Shown here: piece after piece, positions 1 through 10,099 of the stretch | Layout of the letters: every line of letters starts with the position of its first letter | Numbering within the stretch: position 1 is the stretch's first letter | Assembly (NCBI GenBank): GCA_017621225.1 | Contig: JAGATN010000002.1 | Coordinates: 1 to 57,321, forward strand | From: Muribaculaceae bacterium | Lineage (GTDB): Bacteria > Bacteroidota > Bacteroidia > Bacteroidales > Muribaculaceae | Length of the DNA: 57,321 nt | Direction of reading: 5' to 3' | The notes under the pieces: model-generated | What the model was told of the DNA's origin: nothing | The model's input: the letters and a program-made list of their open reading frames with translations, nothing else | Database searches by the model: none | Position numbers and translations under genes: made by a program

Positions 1-132
1 CAAGTAACGTAGCGGCGTCAGGATTTGGCTTCGGCAGGGATTGTAATGGCTTCACGGATTATCGCCACTTCAACCAAAACCCTTGTAACTCAATTCTATC
101 ACTATATCTTTCCGCATTTCACTTTTTTGTAG
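1..132. other. Left-edge intergenic stretch, nothing recognised
   Basis: I see no convincing gene here. The longest open stretches are short and read in frames with no family resemblance. A 20-codon stretch on the minus strand between about 97 and 25 looks protein-like but is bounded by stops on both sides and has no start. It may be decayed sequence or chance. The stretch probably belongs to the upstream region of the next gene. Confidence 0.4.
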
Positions 133-140
133 TAACTTTG
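133..140 (+). promoter_or_regulatory. -7 promoter box of the GlmU-like gene
   Basis: TAACTTTG matches the Bacteroidota -7 box TAnnTTTG and lies 25 bases before the ATG at 166. No clear TTTG -33 box is visible at the expected 19-21 base spacing. Confidence 0.6.
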
Positions 141-165
141 CGGACCCAATAAAAAAAATGAAATT

Positions 166-1338
166 ATGAATATGCATAACATAGTTTTAAAAGATGACGA
201 ATCAGTCAGAGCAAATTTGCTACCTCTGACCTTCACTCGCCCAATAAGCCTGATACGACAAGGCATCATGACAATAAAGGAAAAATGGGAATTTCTGTTG
301 CCGGGCAATTATTTTTACGAAACAGCCGATTATTTGGAATGCAAATATAAAAAGCCCGAACAACCGACGGACAATGACATCATAATTGCATCGCACATCA
401 TACCCGACGAACGATTGGTGGCGCGGATAAAAGCGCTGACGCCCGGACAAAGGCTCGTAAGCAACGGCGAGGAGATAGCGCGAATGGGCCATGAAGCGAC
501 CGAAACGATAGAATTGGGGCCTGACGAAACTCCCCTGTCGATACATCATCCATACGATATATTCAAGAGCAACGACATAGCAATAGAGAGCGATTTCGCC
601 CTGATAACCAAAGGACGAAAATCGTGCAAAATAAGCGAAAGCAACACAATAATAGGCGATGCCTCAAAAATATTCGTAGAGGAAGGGGCAACCGTAGAGG
701 GAGCCATAATAAACGCCGCGAAAGGCCATATCTACATAGGCAAGGGCGCAGAAATAATGGAAGGGAGCTGCATACGCGGCGCGCTCGCGCTTCTCGACGG
801 GGCGATAATAAACATGGGCTCGAAAATATACGGGGCCACCACCATCGGGCCGCACTGCAAGGTTGGCGGCGAACTGAACAACGTGGTCATGATAGGCTAC
901 TCGAACAAAGCCCACGACGGCTTCCTCGGCAATGCCGTGATAGGCGAATGGTGCAATCTCGGAGCGGGATGCGTGGCGTCGAATCTGAAAAACGACTATA
1001 CGGAGATAAAGCTCTGGAACTACCCTTCGCGACGATTTCTCAAAACGGGGCTGCAATTTTGCGGACTCATAATGGGCGACCACTCCAAAGCGGGAATAAA
1101 CACAATGTTCAATACGGCAACGGTGCTTGGCGTAGGCGTCAACATACACGGCTCGGGATTTCCGCGCAACTTCGTGGCTTCATTCACCGAAGGCTCGCCG
1201 GCCGGATTCAGCGACGTGCCGCTTCACAAATTTTTCGACATAGCCCGACGCGTAATGGCCCGACGCGACGTCGACCTCACCGAGCAAGACATAGAGATAT
1301 ACACCAAGCTCTACGAAATCACCGAAACTTACAAATGA
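166..1338 (+). CDS. GlmU-family sugar nucleotidyltransferase/acetyltransferase-like protein
   Basis: This 390-residue cytoplasmic protein resembles the Bacteroidota-specific alternative GlmU family. That family is expected to work in UDP-N-acetylglucosamine synthesis for peptidoglycan and lipopolysaccharide. The N-terminal third (LTFTRP near residue 24, then a basic IRQG stretch) looks like a shortened, diverged nucleotidyltransferase. From about residue 160 on there are hexapeptide repeats rich in small residues and Ile/Val, typical of a left-handed beta-helix acyltransferase domain. The ATG at 166 follows a -7 box at a normal distance; a second ATG lies two codons later. It stands alone and converges on the antiporter gene with only 15 bases between. 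Family assignment is firm; whether both enzymatic activities are retained is inference. Confidence 0.85.
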   Translation: MNMHNIVLKDDESVRANLLPLTFTRPISLIRQGIMTIKEKWEFLLPGNYFYETADYLECKYKKPEQPTDNDIIIASHIIPDERLVARIKALTPGQRLVSNGEEIARMGHEATETIELGPDETPLSIHHPYDIFKSNDIAIESDFALITKGRKSCKISESNTIIGDASKIFVEEGATVEGAIINAAKGHIYIGKGAEIMEGSCIRGALALLDGAIINMGSKIYGATTIGPHCKVGGELNNVVMIGYSNKAHDGFLGNAVIGEWCNLGAGCVASNLKNDYTEIKLWNYPSRRFLKTGLQFCGLIMGDHSKAGINTMFNTATVLGVGVNIHGSGFPRNFVASFTEGSPAGFSDVPLHKFFDIARRVMARRDVDLTEQDIEIYTKLYEITETYK

Positions 1339-1353
1339 CCGTAAGTTGACGAC

Positions 1354-3543
1354 CTACAAATCAATCTTGTTAGGACGGTTGCGGTGAGTTATCTTTTTAC
1401 GGAATTTTATGGCTGCGCGATAGAAATTCATAATATGCAGCCACAACGGCGAAGGAGTAGACACGATGTCGGTTGACAGCGCATCGGCCATAGTGCCGGC
1501 AGTAGCTACTCTTTCGCCAAACTGTTCCGGATATATGACCATAAGATTATTGTTTGCAAAATACTTTTGCAAGAAATCGGGCAACGTATCCATGTCTGAC
1601 GTAAACGAGATGGATGCCCTACGCGCATTTATCACCACGAACAGGTCGTCGTCGAGTATACGGTTGGCCAAAAGTATGAAATCGTCCCATTGCGTCATTT
1701 CGCGATATTCCGAACGTATGTCGTAACGAGCGGCACGCAGCACATTCTGAATGGCCTTACGCGTATCGGAGTAGCAGCAGAAAATGGCACGGCAACCGAG
1801 CTGCCTCGTAAGATTGGCGATGGCGCACACCCAACGCCCGAAACCGGTTTCGTACTGAGCCTTTTCGGGAACGGTGACCACTATGCGCGTAACCGTATTT
1901 ACCGGGATGAAGCAACGGGCTATCACCACCATGCGATGCGTGGCCTTAAGCAACTGGCCGAGCTTGTCGCCAAAGAACGAATCTATGACATTGGTGCGCC
2001 TATGCAACCCTATTATCACTTGATCGATGTCGCGCTCCTCGACGGTATTAATCACCCCCGTCACGAAATTCAGGTCGTATCGCTCGAGCGCCGTGAGCTT
2101 CTGGTCGGAACTTGCAGCCGTATGCTCGGCGATATCCAACGAGTTCCGGCCTATCGACCGCGACAGCGGAGTATTGTCGTTGCGCACATGGAGGGCATAA
2201 ACCTTATTGCGCTCCGAGGCTTGCCCGCGCATCAACAAGGCCAAGTCGACAAGCTGAGAGGCCGTAGCCGGATTTGAAATGGGAATCAACACATTGCCTT
2301 GCTCGCGCTCCTTTTCGACGCCCGACAGATCCTCGACCGACGAAAGCTGATTAATTTTAAGCTTCATCGCGGCCCTGTAAGTGCCTATCGACGACACCGA
2401 GCATGTGACAAGAATCATTATGACGGTGCCGTTAAGTATGGTTTCGTCGAATATGCCCATTTCATATCCGATCATCACCACGGCCAACGCCACGGCCGTA
2501 TGAGCGTTTGACAACTGATAAAGTATCGATCGGTCGACCGAAGCCAGCTTAAAAGTGCGCTGCGTCACGAAAGCCGCAAGCCACTTGCACGCCATGGCCG
2601 TAACCGACATGACGGCAGCCACGTAAATGGTCTGCCAATCAGACGTAACCACCCTCACGTTAATGAGCATTCCCACCCCAATCAAAAAATAGGGTATGAA
2701 AATGGCGTTGCCCACAAATTCTATGCGAGTCATAAGCGACGACCGGGCCGGAATGTATCGGTTGAGCACCAATCCGGCGAAGAATGCGCCAAACACCCCT
2801 TCGATGCCTATCAAAACGGCTATCTGCGCCGCCAGAAACACCATGGCAAGCACATATATGAACTGTATGATGTTGTCGTTATAATGCTTGAAAAACCATC
2901 GCGTAATGCGCGGATAGGCATAAGTAACGCCGAGCACGTATGCAATCAACGACAGAAACAGCTTCAGCGTATCGAGTGCATTGAACACGCCCTCCTTAAA
3001 CACGCCCACCACTCCGGCAAGCACCATAAGGGAGCCGAGCACCGTAAAAATGGTACCGGCAATGGCAATGATAACCGCCGGCGACTTGTTAAGCCCGAAT
3101 CGTGAAACTATCGGATAGGCTATCAACGTGTGCGCGGCAAACATCGAGGCCAACAGTACCGACGTAAGGGCATCGATGTGAAGGAAAAAAGCCGCCGATA
3201 CCGCTCCAAGAATCAACGGTATGGCGAAAGTGTATAAACCGAACACTATGCCTTTTTTGATGTTCTTTTTCAAATGGTACATATCTATCTCAATTCCGGC
3301 AAGGAACATAAGATATAATATACCCACCTGTCCGAACACCTCGAAGCTCATATCCCTGGCCAGAAGATTAAACCCGTAAGGCCCAACCATGACTCCTGCC
3401 AATATAAGCCCTATCACGTGCGGAATTTTCAATTTATTGAGCAGTAACGGGGCACACAATATTATCAGCAGTATGACCAAAAATATAGGCACCGGCGATG
3501 TTATCACCGGTGCGGTAGCTTGTATGGCAAGTGCTAATTCCAC
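1354..3543 (-). CDS. CPA2-type cation:proton antiporter with C-terminal stress-protein-like domains
   Basis: This 729-residue inner-membrane protein has about a dozen hydrophobic segments in residues 15-390, with the KefB/NapA-family signature LAGIEID near residue 80. It should exchange Na+ or K+ for protons and help pH and ion homeostasis. The long hydrophilic tail (about 410-729) has two alpha/beta modules resembling universal stress protein (Usp) domains, which would be a cytoplasmic regulatory part. The start is GTG, six bases after the asd stop codon, so it is probably the second gene of an asd-antiporter transcription unit. Which ion is moved cannot be told from the sequence. Confidence 0.85.
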   Translation of the reverse strand: MELALAIQATAPVITSPVPIFLVILLIILCAPLLLNKLKIPHVIGLILAGVMVGPYGFNLLARDMSFEVFGQVGILYLMFLAGIEIDMYHLKKNIKKGIVFGLYTFAIPLILGAVSAAFFLHIDALTSVLLASMFAAHTLIAYPIVSRFGLNKSPAVIIAIAGTIFTVLGSLMVLAGVVGVFKEGVFNALDTLKLFLSLIAYVLGVTYAYPRITRWFFKHYNDNIIQFIYVLAMVFLAAQIAVLIGIEGVFGAFFAGLVLNRYIPARSSLMTRIEFVGNAIFIPYFLIGVGMLINVRVVTSDWQTIYVAAVMSVTAMACKWLAAFVTQRTFKLASVDRSILYQLSNAHTAVALAVVMIGYEMGIFDETILNGTVIMILVTCSVSSIGTYRAAMKLKINQLSSVEDLSGVEKEREQGNVLIPISNPATASQLVDLALLMRGQASERNKVYALHVRNDNTPLSRSIGRNSLDIAEHTAASSDQKLTALERYDLNFVTGVINTVEERDIDQVIIGLHRRTNVIDSFFGDKLGQLLKATHRMVVIARCFIPVNTVTRIVVTVPEKAQYETGFGRWVCAIANLTRQLGCRAIFCCYSDTRKAIQNVLRAARYDIRSEYREMTQWDDFILLANRILDDDLFVVINARRASISFTSDMDTLPDFLQKYFANNNLMVIYPEQFGERVATAGTMADALSTDIVSTPSPLWLHIMNFYRAAIKFRKKITHRNRPNKIDL

Positions 3544-3549
3544 TAAATG

Positions 3550-4563
3550 CTAAAATTTCTTTCCGTGCTTAATCATATATTGCGCTATCTGCACGGCATT
3601 GAGCGCAGCGCCTTTCTTAATCTGATCGCCTACCACCCAGAACGACAGTCCGCACGGATGAGTCAAATCCTGACGTATGCGGCCCACGTACACGGGATCT
3701 TTGTCGGCTATGTCGAGAGGCATGGGATATTTCTTATTTGCGGGATCGTCGATCACCACCAGACCTTCGCCGTTTTCGAAGGCGGTGCGCGCCTCGGCCA
3801 CTGTCATCGGGCGTTCGAGTTCAACCCAAATGGCCTCGGAGTGCGCCCTCATCACCGGCACGCGCACGCAAGTGGCGCTAACGTCAAGGTCAGGAGCATG
3901 CATGATTTTTTTCGTCTCGTTATACATCTTCATCTCCTCCTTGGTGTAGCCATTGTCCATAAACACGTCGACGTGAGGTATCACGTTATATGCCAGCTGA
4001 TATGCAAACTTTTCGATGGTAGGCTTGTCGCCACGCTGCAATTCGGCGTACTGATTTACGAGCTCGTCCATTGCGGCAGCTCCAGCGCCACTCGCAGCCT
4101 GATAAGTCGATACGCGTACCCTCTTTATGGGGTTTATGTCGTTGATCGGCTTCAAGGCCACTACCATCTGTATGGTGGTGCAGTTAGGATTGGCTATTAT
4201 GTTTCGAGGCGTATTGAATGCGTCATCGCCATTAACTTCAGGCACTACCAAAGGCACATCCTCGTCCATACGGAAAGCGCTTGAATTATCAATCATTATG
4301 GCACCATGTTTTGTAATCGTAGAGGCAAACTCTTTTGAAGTAGACGCCCCTGCCGAAGTAAAAGCGATGTCAACGCCTTTGAAATCGTCGTTATGACACA
4401 ATTCTTTTACGGTTATGTCCTGTCCGCGAAATTTATAGCTACGTCCGGCGCTACGCTTCGAGCCGAAAAGCAATAGTTCGTCGATAGGAAAATTCTGCTC
4501 ATCGAGCACTCTTAAAAATTCTTGTCCAACGGCACCACTGGCACCAACGATTGCAACTTTCAT
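3550..4563 (-). CDS. asd: Aspartate-semialdehyde dehydrogenase
   Basis: This 337-residue cytoplasmic enzyme reduces aspartyl phosphate to aspartate semialdehyde with NADPH. The step feeds lysine/diaminopimelate, threonine and methionine synthesis. The N-terminal [11 protein letters not shown] is the NADP-binding loop, and the catalytic cysteine is C128 in the motif NPNCTT. Length is normal for the family (330-370). A -7 box lies 67 bases upstream of the ATG. The antiporter gene follows after six bases. Confidence 0.96.
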   Translation of the reverse strand: MKVAIVGASGAVGQEFLRVLDEQNFPIDELLLFGSKRSAGRSYKFRGQDITVKELCHNDDFKGVDIAFTSAGASTSKEFASTITKHGAIMIDNSSAFRMDEDVPLVVPEVNGDDAFNTPRNIIANPNCTTIQMVVALKPINDINPIKRVRVSTYQAASGAGAAAMDELVNQYAELQRGDKPTIEKFAYQLAYNVIPHVDVFMDNGYTKEEMKMYNETKKIMHAPDLDVSATCVRVPVMRAHSEAIWVELERPMTVAEARTAFENGEGLVVIDDPANKKYPMPLDIADKDPVYVGRIRQDLTHPCGLSFWVVGDQIKKGAALNAVQIAQYMIKHGKKF

Positions 4564-4629
4564 TTTATAATTGATTAATCATTAAGTGGCTATTACGGCG
4601 ACAAAATCAGATATTCGCCTTTAGTGGCA

Positions 4630-4637
4630 CAAATTTA
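4630..4637 (-). promoter_or_regulatory. -7 promoter box of asd
   Basis: TAAATTTG on the minus strand (plus-strand CAAATTTA) fits TAnnTTTG and lies 67 bases upstream of the asd start. A -33 box is not obvious. Confidence 0.55.
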
Positions 4638-4732
4638 CTAAATAAAATCAACATTACTACATTGACAACTGCCAAATTCCGTTTCAATGCTCATTATGTC
4701 GCATTTTAGGGTCATTTTATGTCAAAACATAG

Positions 4733-4773
4733 CCAAAAACAATGACCGGCCACGCACTAACGCAACCGGTCAT
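4733..4773 (-). terminator. Terminator after the parE-coaD-ctp unit
   Basis: The arms ATGACCGG (4742-4749) and CCGGTCAT (4766-4773) pair perfectly around a 16-base loop. Read on the minus strand, the hairpin is followed by TGTTTTTGG. It lies 26 bases past the stop of the S41 protease gene. Confidence 0.75.
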
Positions 4774-4798
4774 ATCAATTGAACTTTTTATTGATTCA

Positions 4799-6406
4799 TC
4801 ATTTTGGAGCCGAGAGCAACGACTCATATTCGTCAGGGCTGCTTATGAGCTTCACGGCCTCGTTGAAGGTAGGACTCAACGGATTCACTATGCGATAGTA
4901 TGTCGACAATTCGAACAGATCACGCCCAATCAAAGCTTTTAATATCGTGGCGATATACTTCTTGCTCGTTTCGAACTGCGCTTCATCATATTCCACGCCC
5001 TCTTTTTTGCCCAATTCAATCAGCGAATTCAACATTTCGGGGGTCACTTCAAATTTTTTGACAAAATCATCTTCATTTCGATAAGTCGACTTCAACGCCT
5101 TACGATGGGCATCGAGATAATCGAGGCTGTATCGATTGATCACGCCCTTTGCCACGAGATCGCGATAATAATTGCTGTAAAACGAAGTGTCGACCGGAAC
5201 GAATCGATCGGGCATTATGCCACCGCCGCCATAAACCGTGCGGCCGCTTTTGAGCGTCTTGAATCGCAACGAATCGGCAAAATGCACGCTATCGGCGCTC
5301 AGGAACTCTCCTGATTCATAACGGTGCAACATATCCAACTGATAAGCATCGTCGTCGCCCGATTTATACGGTTTCTGTATCGAGCGCCCGGAAGGCGTAT
5401 AATATCGAGCCGTGGTGAGCCTTACCATCGATCCGTCGGGCAACGGGAACGGACGCTGCACCAGCCCCTTGCCGAAGGTTCGACGACCCACTATCACGCC
5501 GCGATCGTTATCCTGCAACGCGCCGGCAAGAATTTCGCTTGCCGATGCCGAATACTGGTTGACCATCACCACCACGCGGCCATCGCGCATATCGCCCGCC
5601 GACTCCGTGCGGTAATAAGCCGGAGCCACTTTCTCGCCATCGGTGTACACCACCATATCGCCCTTGTCGAGGAATATGCTTGCAAATTCATGCGCGGCAT
5701 TGAGATATCCGCCGCCATTGCTTTCGAGGTCGATTATAAGGTTTTTCATTCTTTTTTTACGTAAGTCGGCAATGGCCTTCTTAACTTCGTCGGCAGTAGT
5801 TTCGGCAAACTTCGACACGCGTATGAATCCGGTATTTCCATCCACCATATATGCTGCGTCGACGCTATACAACGGAATGTCGTCGCGCACCACCCTAAAC
5901 TTTATCACTTCGGGCGAACCGTTTCGCAGCACGCCAAGATCGACTACCGACCCTTTGGGGCCGCGCAGATGCTTCATCACGTCGGCCGTGTTCATCTTTA
6001 CGCCCGAAATCAGGGTGTCGTTGGCGGTAAGTATGCGGTCGCCTGCCAATATGCCAACTTTTTCGGAAGGGCCTCCGGCAACGGTTTGAATTACATATAG
6101 CGTGTCAGTGGCCATGTTGAATTGTATGCCGATGCCGCTGAAATTTCCCTGAAGCGGCTCGGTGAGCGCGCGCGTTTCTTCGGGGTTGGAGTACAACGAG
6201 TGCGGGTCGAGTGTTTTGAGCATGGCAATTATGCCCTCCTCCACCACATGTTCGGCATCGACCGAATCGACGTAGAAACGCTCTATGATCTGTTCGACGA
6301 AGCGAAGCTTCTGCTCCGGAACCACCTTTTGCGGCCCTATGATCTTTTGGGCATTCAATGCATTAAATGCCACTACCGCCGCAATAAACAATATGATTTT
6401 TTTCAT
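4799..6406 (-). CDS. S41-family carboxy-terminal processing protease
   Basis: This 535-residue exported protease has a signal peptide (residues 1-19, ending in ALNAQ). A PDZ domain follows at about 85-165 (GIGIQF, LRGPKGS), then the S41 catalytic domain. The likely catalytic serine is S288 in SASASEI and the lysine is K313 in GKG, the same 25-residue spacing as in E. coli Prc. It should cleave periplasmic or envelope proteins near unfolded C-termini. It follows coaD after 47 bases and ends before a hairpin terminator, so it is the last gene of the unit. Substrates are unknown. Confidence 0.92.
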   Translation of the reverse strand: MKKIILFIAAVVAFNALNAQKIIGPQKVVPEQKLRFVEQIIERFYVDSVDAEHVVEEGIIAMLKTLDPHSLYSNPEETRALTEPLQGNFSGIGIQFNMATDTLYVIQTVAGGPSEKVGILAGDRILTANDTLISGVKMNTADVMKHLRGPKGSVVDLGVLRNGSPEVIKFRVVRDDIPLYSVDAAYMVDGNTGFIRVSKFAETTADEVKKAIADLRKKRMKNLIIDLESNGGGYLNAAHEFASIFLDKGDMVVYTDGEKVAPAYYRTESAGDMRDGRVVVMVNQYSASASEILAGALQDNDRGVIVGRRTFGKGLVQRPFPLPDGSMVRLTTARYYTPSGRSIQKPYKSGDDDAYQLDMLHRYESGEFLSADSVHFADSLRFKTLKSGRTVYGGGGIMPDRFVPVDTSFYSNYYRDLVAKGVINRYSLDYLDAHRKALKSTYRNEDDFVKKFEVTPEMLNSLIELGKKEGVEYDEAQFETSKKYIATILKALIGRDLFELSTYYRIVNPLSPTFNEAVKLISSPDEYESLLSAPK

Positions 6407-6453
6407 ATCAATATTTTTCTGAATTATTCTGAATCAATAGCCTTACGGTGTCA

Positions 6454-6936
6454 TTATTCGCCACCGGCAGCTTCATAGCCCGACGTATCGTAACCATAAC
6501 GTTTGAGCTCACGCACCATCGACGAGCTGATCATGGACAATTCGGGCAGCGAGTACAGCAACACGGTCTCAATTCCCGATATTTGCCGGTTTATGTCGGC
6601 CATATTGCGTTCATACTCAAAATCGGCCACATTACGTATGCCGCGCAGTATGAATCGTGCGCCGCACCGCTTTGCGGCATCCACCGTCAGTCCGTCATAA
6701 GCCATCACCTCCACGCGCTCGAGAGCGCCGATGGCTGCTTCGACAAGGGCTTTGCGCGATTGCATGTCGTCGGCCGAATACTTATGTTCGTTATATCCGA
6801 TGGCCACAATGACCTTATCGAACAGCTCGAGCCCGCGTTTCAGAATCGACATGTGCCCTACCGTAAACGGATCGAACGAACCCGGAAAGATTGCAATTCG
6901 CCAGTCGGAGACTTCGTTATGAAAACTGTGTGTCAT
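6454..6936 (-). CDS. coaD: Phosphopantetheine adenylyltransferase
   Basis: This 160-residue cytoplasmic nucleotidyltransferase catalyses the fourth step of coenzyme A synthesis, adenylating 4'-phosphopantetheine to dephospho-CoA. Visible motifs are [12 protein letters not shown] (the T/HxGH nucleotide-binding motif) and ISSSMVREL near the C-terminus. Length is typical (about 160). The ATG at 6936 overlaps the end of parE by 20 bases and leaves a slightly long N-terminus of about 13 residues before the first strand; no later ATG precedes the motif, so this start is kept. Confidence 0.95.
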   Translation of the reverse strand: MTHSFHNEVSDWRIAIFPGSFDPFTVGHMSILKRGLELFDKVIVAIGYNEHKYSADDMQSRKALVEAAIGALERVEVMAYDGLTVDAAKRCGARFILRGIRNVADFEYERNMADINRQISGIETVLLYSLPELSMISSSMVRELKRYGYDTSGYEAAGGE

Positions 6937-8863
6937 CTTCTATTACAAGATTCTCTATTATAAAGTTCTGTCGTTCTATCGTATTTTTGCCCATATAGAA
7001 GCGCAACAACTCCGCAACGCCATCTTCCTTGTGCATCGTAACCTTGTCGGCGCGCATGTCGGGGCCGATGAATCCTCTGAATTCCTCAGGCGAAATTTCG
7101 CCCAATCCTTTGAATCGAGTTATCTCGGCGTTAGCCCCAAGCTTGTTTATGGCATTGATGCGCTCGGCATCGGTGTAACAGTAATAGGTTTCGTCGGCAT
7201 CAGCGTTGTGCTTTCGGCCGGTGCGTTTAGCCGTCTTTTTGTTTCGCACCCTGAAAAGCGGAGTCTGCAAAATGTATATGTGTCCGCGCTTTATCATATC
7301 AGGGAAATACTGAAGGAAAAAGGTGAGCAGAAGCAAACGTATGTGCATGCCGTCGACATCGGCATCGGTGGCTATTATCACTTTGTTATAGCGCAAATTG
7401 TCGATGCTGTCCTCAATGTTAAGCGCGGCCTGAAGCAAGTTGAACTCCTCGTTTTCATACACCATCTTCTTGGTCTTGCCATAGGTGTTTTTAGGCTTTC
7501 CGCGAAGCGAGAACACGGCTTGCGTTTCCACGTTTCGAATTTTGGTTATCGATCCGGCAGCCGAATCGCCCTCGGTTATGAAAATCGACGATTCGAGCTT
7601 CTTGTCGTTATCGCCTCGCGTATCGTTAAGATGCACTCGGCAGTCGAGAAGCTTTTTATTGTGCAGATTTATTTTTTTGGCCTGCTCACGGGCGCGCTTC
7701 GTCACTCCGGCCATGGCCTTACGGTCGCGCTCGTTGTCCTGCACCTTTGCCAATATGGCATCGGCCGTGGCCGACTCTTTATGCAGATAGTTGTCAAGCT
7801 CCTTTTTTATGAAATCGCCTACGAATTTCGCCACCGTCGGGCCGTCGGGGCCTATGTCGCGCGAACCGAGCTTCGTCTTTGTCTGCGACTCAAACACCGG
7901 TTCCTCCACCTTTATCGAAATAGCGGCCACTATGCCGTTTCTGAAATCGGAATACTCGAAATTCGGTTTTCCGTAAAAATCTTTCATTGTGCGCGACAAT
8001 GCTTCCTTGAAGGCGGTAAGATGCGTGCCGCCCTGTGAGGTGTATTGCCCGTTGACGAACGAATAATATTCTTCGCCATACTGGTTGGTATGAGTCAGCG
8101 CCACTTCGATATCGTCGCCTTTGAGGTGAATTATGGGATAGAGCGACTGGTCGGTCATGCGTGCATTGAGCAAGTCAAGCAGACCGTTTCGCGACACGAA
8201 CCGCTTGCCATTGAATATGAACACCAGCCCGGTGTTGAGATAGGTATAATTGCTTATGAGCGGTTCGATGAATTCGTCGTGGTAGCGATAGTTGCGAAAT
8301 ATGGTGGCATCGGGCGTAAACTGCACCAACGTGCCGTTAGGCTCGTCGGTAGCCTCGACGTCGCTTTCAGAGACTATGTTGCCGCAATTGAACTCCACTC
8401 TCTTTTTCTGCCCGTCGCGCACGCTTTCGATAACGAACATCGACGACAATGCATTGACGGCTTTCAGACCAACGCCATTCAGACCCACCGACTTTTTGAA
8501 AGCCTTTGAGTCGTATTTGCCTCCGGTGTTCATTTTTGACGAAGCCTCAACGAGCTTTCCCAACGGAATGCCTCGACCGTAGTCGCGCACGCTTACCGAA
8601 GACTCGTCGATGTTTACAATTATCTGCTTCCCATAGCCCATCATATACTCGTCGATGGTATTGTCGAGAACCTCCTTCAAAAGCACATAAATACCGTCGT
8701 CGGAGTTGGAACCGTCGCCAAGCTTACCGATGTACATACCGGGACGGCGCCTAATATGTTCCTTCCAGTCAAGAGTAACGATGTCGTCCTCGCTATATTC
8801 TATGTCGATTTTTGCCTCTATATCTTCTTCGGGCATATCTTGTTGAGATTCTTCCAATGTCAT
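6917..8863 (-). CDS. parE: DNA topoisomerase IV subunit B
   Basis: The type II topoisomerase ATPase subunit (648 residues from the ATG at 8863; an in-frame GTG lies two codons upstream). It pairs with ParC to decatenate and relax DNA. It has the GHKL ATPase motifs ([25 protein letters not shown]) in residues 50-140. The TOPRIM motifs follow in the second half (EGDSAAGS and DADVDGMHI). The wording DYGRGIP and [15 protein letters not shown] is typical of the ParE rather than the GyrB branch in Bacteroidota. It is the first gene of a parE-coaD-ctp unit. Confidence 0.93.
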   Translation of the reverse strand: MTLEESQQDMPEEDIEAKIDIEYSEDDIVTLDWKEHIRRRPGMYIGKLGDGSNSDDGIYVLLKEVLDNTIDEYMMGYGKQIIVNIDESSVSVRDYGRGIPLGKLVEASSKMNTGGKYDSKAFKKSVGLNGVGLKAVNALSSMFVIESVRDGQKKRVEFNCGNIVSESDVEATDEPNGTLVQFTPDATIFRNYRYHDEFIEPLISNYTYLNTGLVFIFNGKRFVSRNGLLDLLNARMTDQSLYPIIHLKGDDIEVALTHTNQYGEEYYSFVNGQYTSQGGTHLTAFKEALSRTMKDFYGKPNFEYSDFRNGIVAAISIKVEEPVFESQTKTKLGSRDIGPDGPTVAKFVGDFIKKELDNYLHKESATADAILAKVQDNERDRKAMAGVTKRAREQAKKINLHNKKLLDCRVHLNDTRGDNDKKLESSIFITEGDSAAGSITKIRNVETQAVFSLRGKPKNTYGKTKKMVYENEEFNLLQAALNIEDSIDNLRYNKVIIATDADVDGMHIRLLLLTFFLQYFPDMIKRGHIYILQTPLFRVRNKKTAKRTGRKHNADADETYYCYTDAERINAINKLGANAEITRFKGLGEISPEEFRGFIGPDMRADKVTMHKEDGVAELLRFYMGKNTIERQNFIIENLVIEDDTQFS

Positions 8864-8887
8864 ATTCACTAATTAGCGTGTAACGTG

Positions 8888-8895
8888 CAAATTTA
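8888..8895 (-). promoter_or_regulatory. -7 promoter box of parE
   Basis: TAAATTTG on the minus strand (plus CAAATTTA) fits TAnnTTTG and stands 25 bases before the ATG at 8863. It is back to back with the plus-strand box at 8959. Confidence 0.6.
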
Positions 8896-8958
8896 CTCAA
8901 AAAACTTTAAACTTTAAAACTCTATGGCCAACAACGCCAATTTATTCGGATTTTTCAT

Positions 8959-8966
8959 TAATTTTG
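8959..8966 (+). promoter_or_regulatory. -7 promoter box of the thioredoxin-fold lipoprotein gene
   Basis: TAATTTTG followed by C matches the -7 box and lies 24 bases before the ATG at 8990. It falls inside the longer open frame that starts at 8924, so the upstream ATG is unlikely to be used. Confidence 0.65.
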
Positions 8967-8989
8967 CAACCTCTAAACATTTTCACAAT

Positions 8990-10099
8990 ATGAATTCAAT
9001 AACTCGCCATATAAGCGCATTAAGCATAAGCTGCCTGACAATGGGCGCCGTATGCTCATGCTCAAGCGGCAACGAATGGACCATAAACGGAACGGTAGAC
9101 AACGCCGGCGGCAACACCATAGTGCTCGAAGCCTCATCAAACGGCTTCTGGTATCCCCTCGACTCTACGGAAATAGCATCGTCGGGCAAATTCGCCATAT
9201 CGCAACCCGCTGCCGGATATCCCGACATATACCGACTGCGCCTCGGTGAAAAATATGTGTATTTCCCCATCGACAGCATCGAAACGGTTTCGATAAAAAG
9301 CACTGCCGATTCGTTTGACAAGAATTACGAACTTTCGGGCTCAAACGAAGCGGAAATGCTGATGTATGTCGACAAGAAGGTGGCTGACGTGGCATCGGCC
9401 AAAGGAATACAGGCAATAGCCACCGACTCTTTGCTAAAACGCGAACTCAGCGGCATGCTGCTTGGCGATCCGGCCGGAATAGTGTCGTACTACATCATCA
9501 ACAAGCGCCTCGGCGGCGTATCGGTGTTCAACACGCAAAACAAAGCCGACTTGCGAATAGTGGGCGCCGTGGCAAATGCCTTCAACCAGCAGAGGCCAAA
9601 CGATCCGCGCACGCCTTACCTGAAGCGTCTGTATCTCGGCAATCGAGCAAGCAGTGCCACGCAATTCGGCAGCAGCGATACGATAGTGGCCAACGAAATA
9701 CCCATATTCGAGATAGATCTTTACGACAACGTGGGAAACAAGCACCTGCTCACCGATGCAGCCAAACGCAACAAAGTGGTGGTGCTTAACTTCACGGTTT
9801 ATTCGCACGAAAGCTCTCCGGCATTTAACGTAGAGCTCAACAAGGTTTACGAACGTTTCCACAATTCGGGAATGGAGATATATCAGGTGTCGCTCGATGC
9901 CGACGAATATGAATGGAAGCAGTCGGCAAAGAATCTGCCGTGGATCACCGTGTACAACTCAAGCACCGACGGCAACTCAAATCTGATAAACTACAACGTA
10001 AAGAATCTCCCGACCACTTATATAATAAGCAATGGCGAGATAGTGGAACGCGTCGACGACTTGAGCAAGCTCCAATCGGCCGTAGCCAAGTATATGTAA
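8990..10099 (+). CDS. Thioredoxin-like lipoprotein with DUF4369-type N-terminal domain
   Basis: This 369-residue exported protein begins with a lipoprotein signal peptide (lipobox around GAVC, about residue 21). Residues 25-125 form a beta-rich domain like DUF4369, and residues 235-369 look like an AhpC/TlpA-type thioredoxin fold (VVVLNFTVYSHESSPAFN, IYQVSLDAD, LPTTYII). The usual CxxC is replaced: where WCPPC would sit it reads YSHESS, so it cannot be a normal dithiol oxidoreductase. The start at 8990 is preferred over 8924 because the promoter box lies between them and only the later start yields a clean signal peptide. It may bind a ligand or partner in the envelope; the true role is unknown. 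Confidence 0.8.
   Translation: MNSITRHISALSISCLTMGAVCSCSSGNEWTINGTVDNAGGNTIVLEASSNGFWYPLDSTEIASSGKFAISQPAAGYPDIYRLRLGEKYVYFPIDSIETVSIKSTADSFDKNYELSGSNEAEMLMYVDKKVADVASAKGIQAIATDSLLKRELSGMLLGDPAGIVSYYIINKRLGGVSVFNTQNKADLRIVGAVANAFNQQRPNDPRTPYLKRLYLGNRASSATQFGSSDTIVANEIPIFEIDLYDNVGNKHLLTDAAKRNKVVVLNFTVYSHESSPAFNVELNKVYERFHNSGMEIYQVSLDADEYEWKQSAKNLPWITVYNSSTDGNSNLINYNVKNLPTTYIISNGEIVERVDDLSKLQSAVAKYM

Noticed and set aside
102-308. Short minus-strand open frame at the left edge
   Set aside because: It overlaps the start and promoter of the GlmU-like gene, has no ribosome-binding site and no recognisable product.
624-1349. Long plus-strand open frame inside the GlmU-like gene
   Set aside because: It is a shadow in another frame, with Arg-rich composition and no family resemblance; the GlmU-like frame is clearly the real one. 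The same holds for long shadows such as 43770-46337 opposite maeB and 50557-52761 opposite the RND pump.
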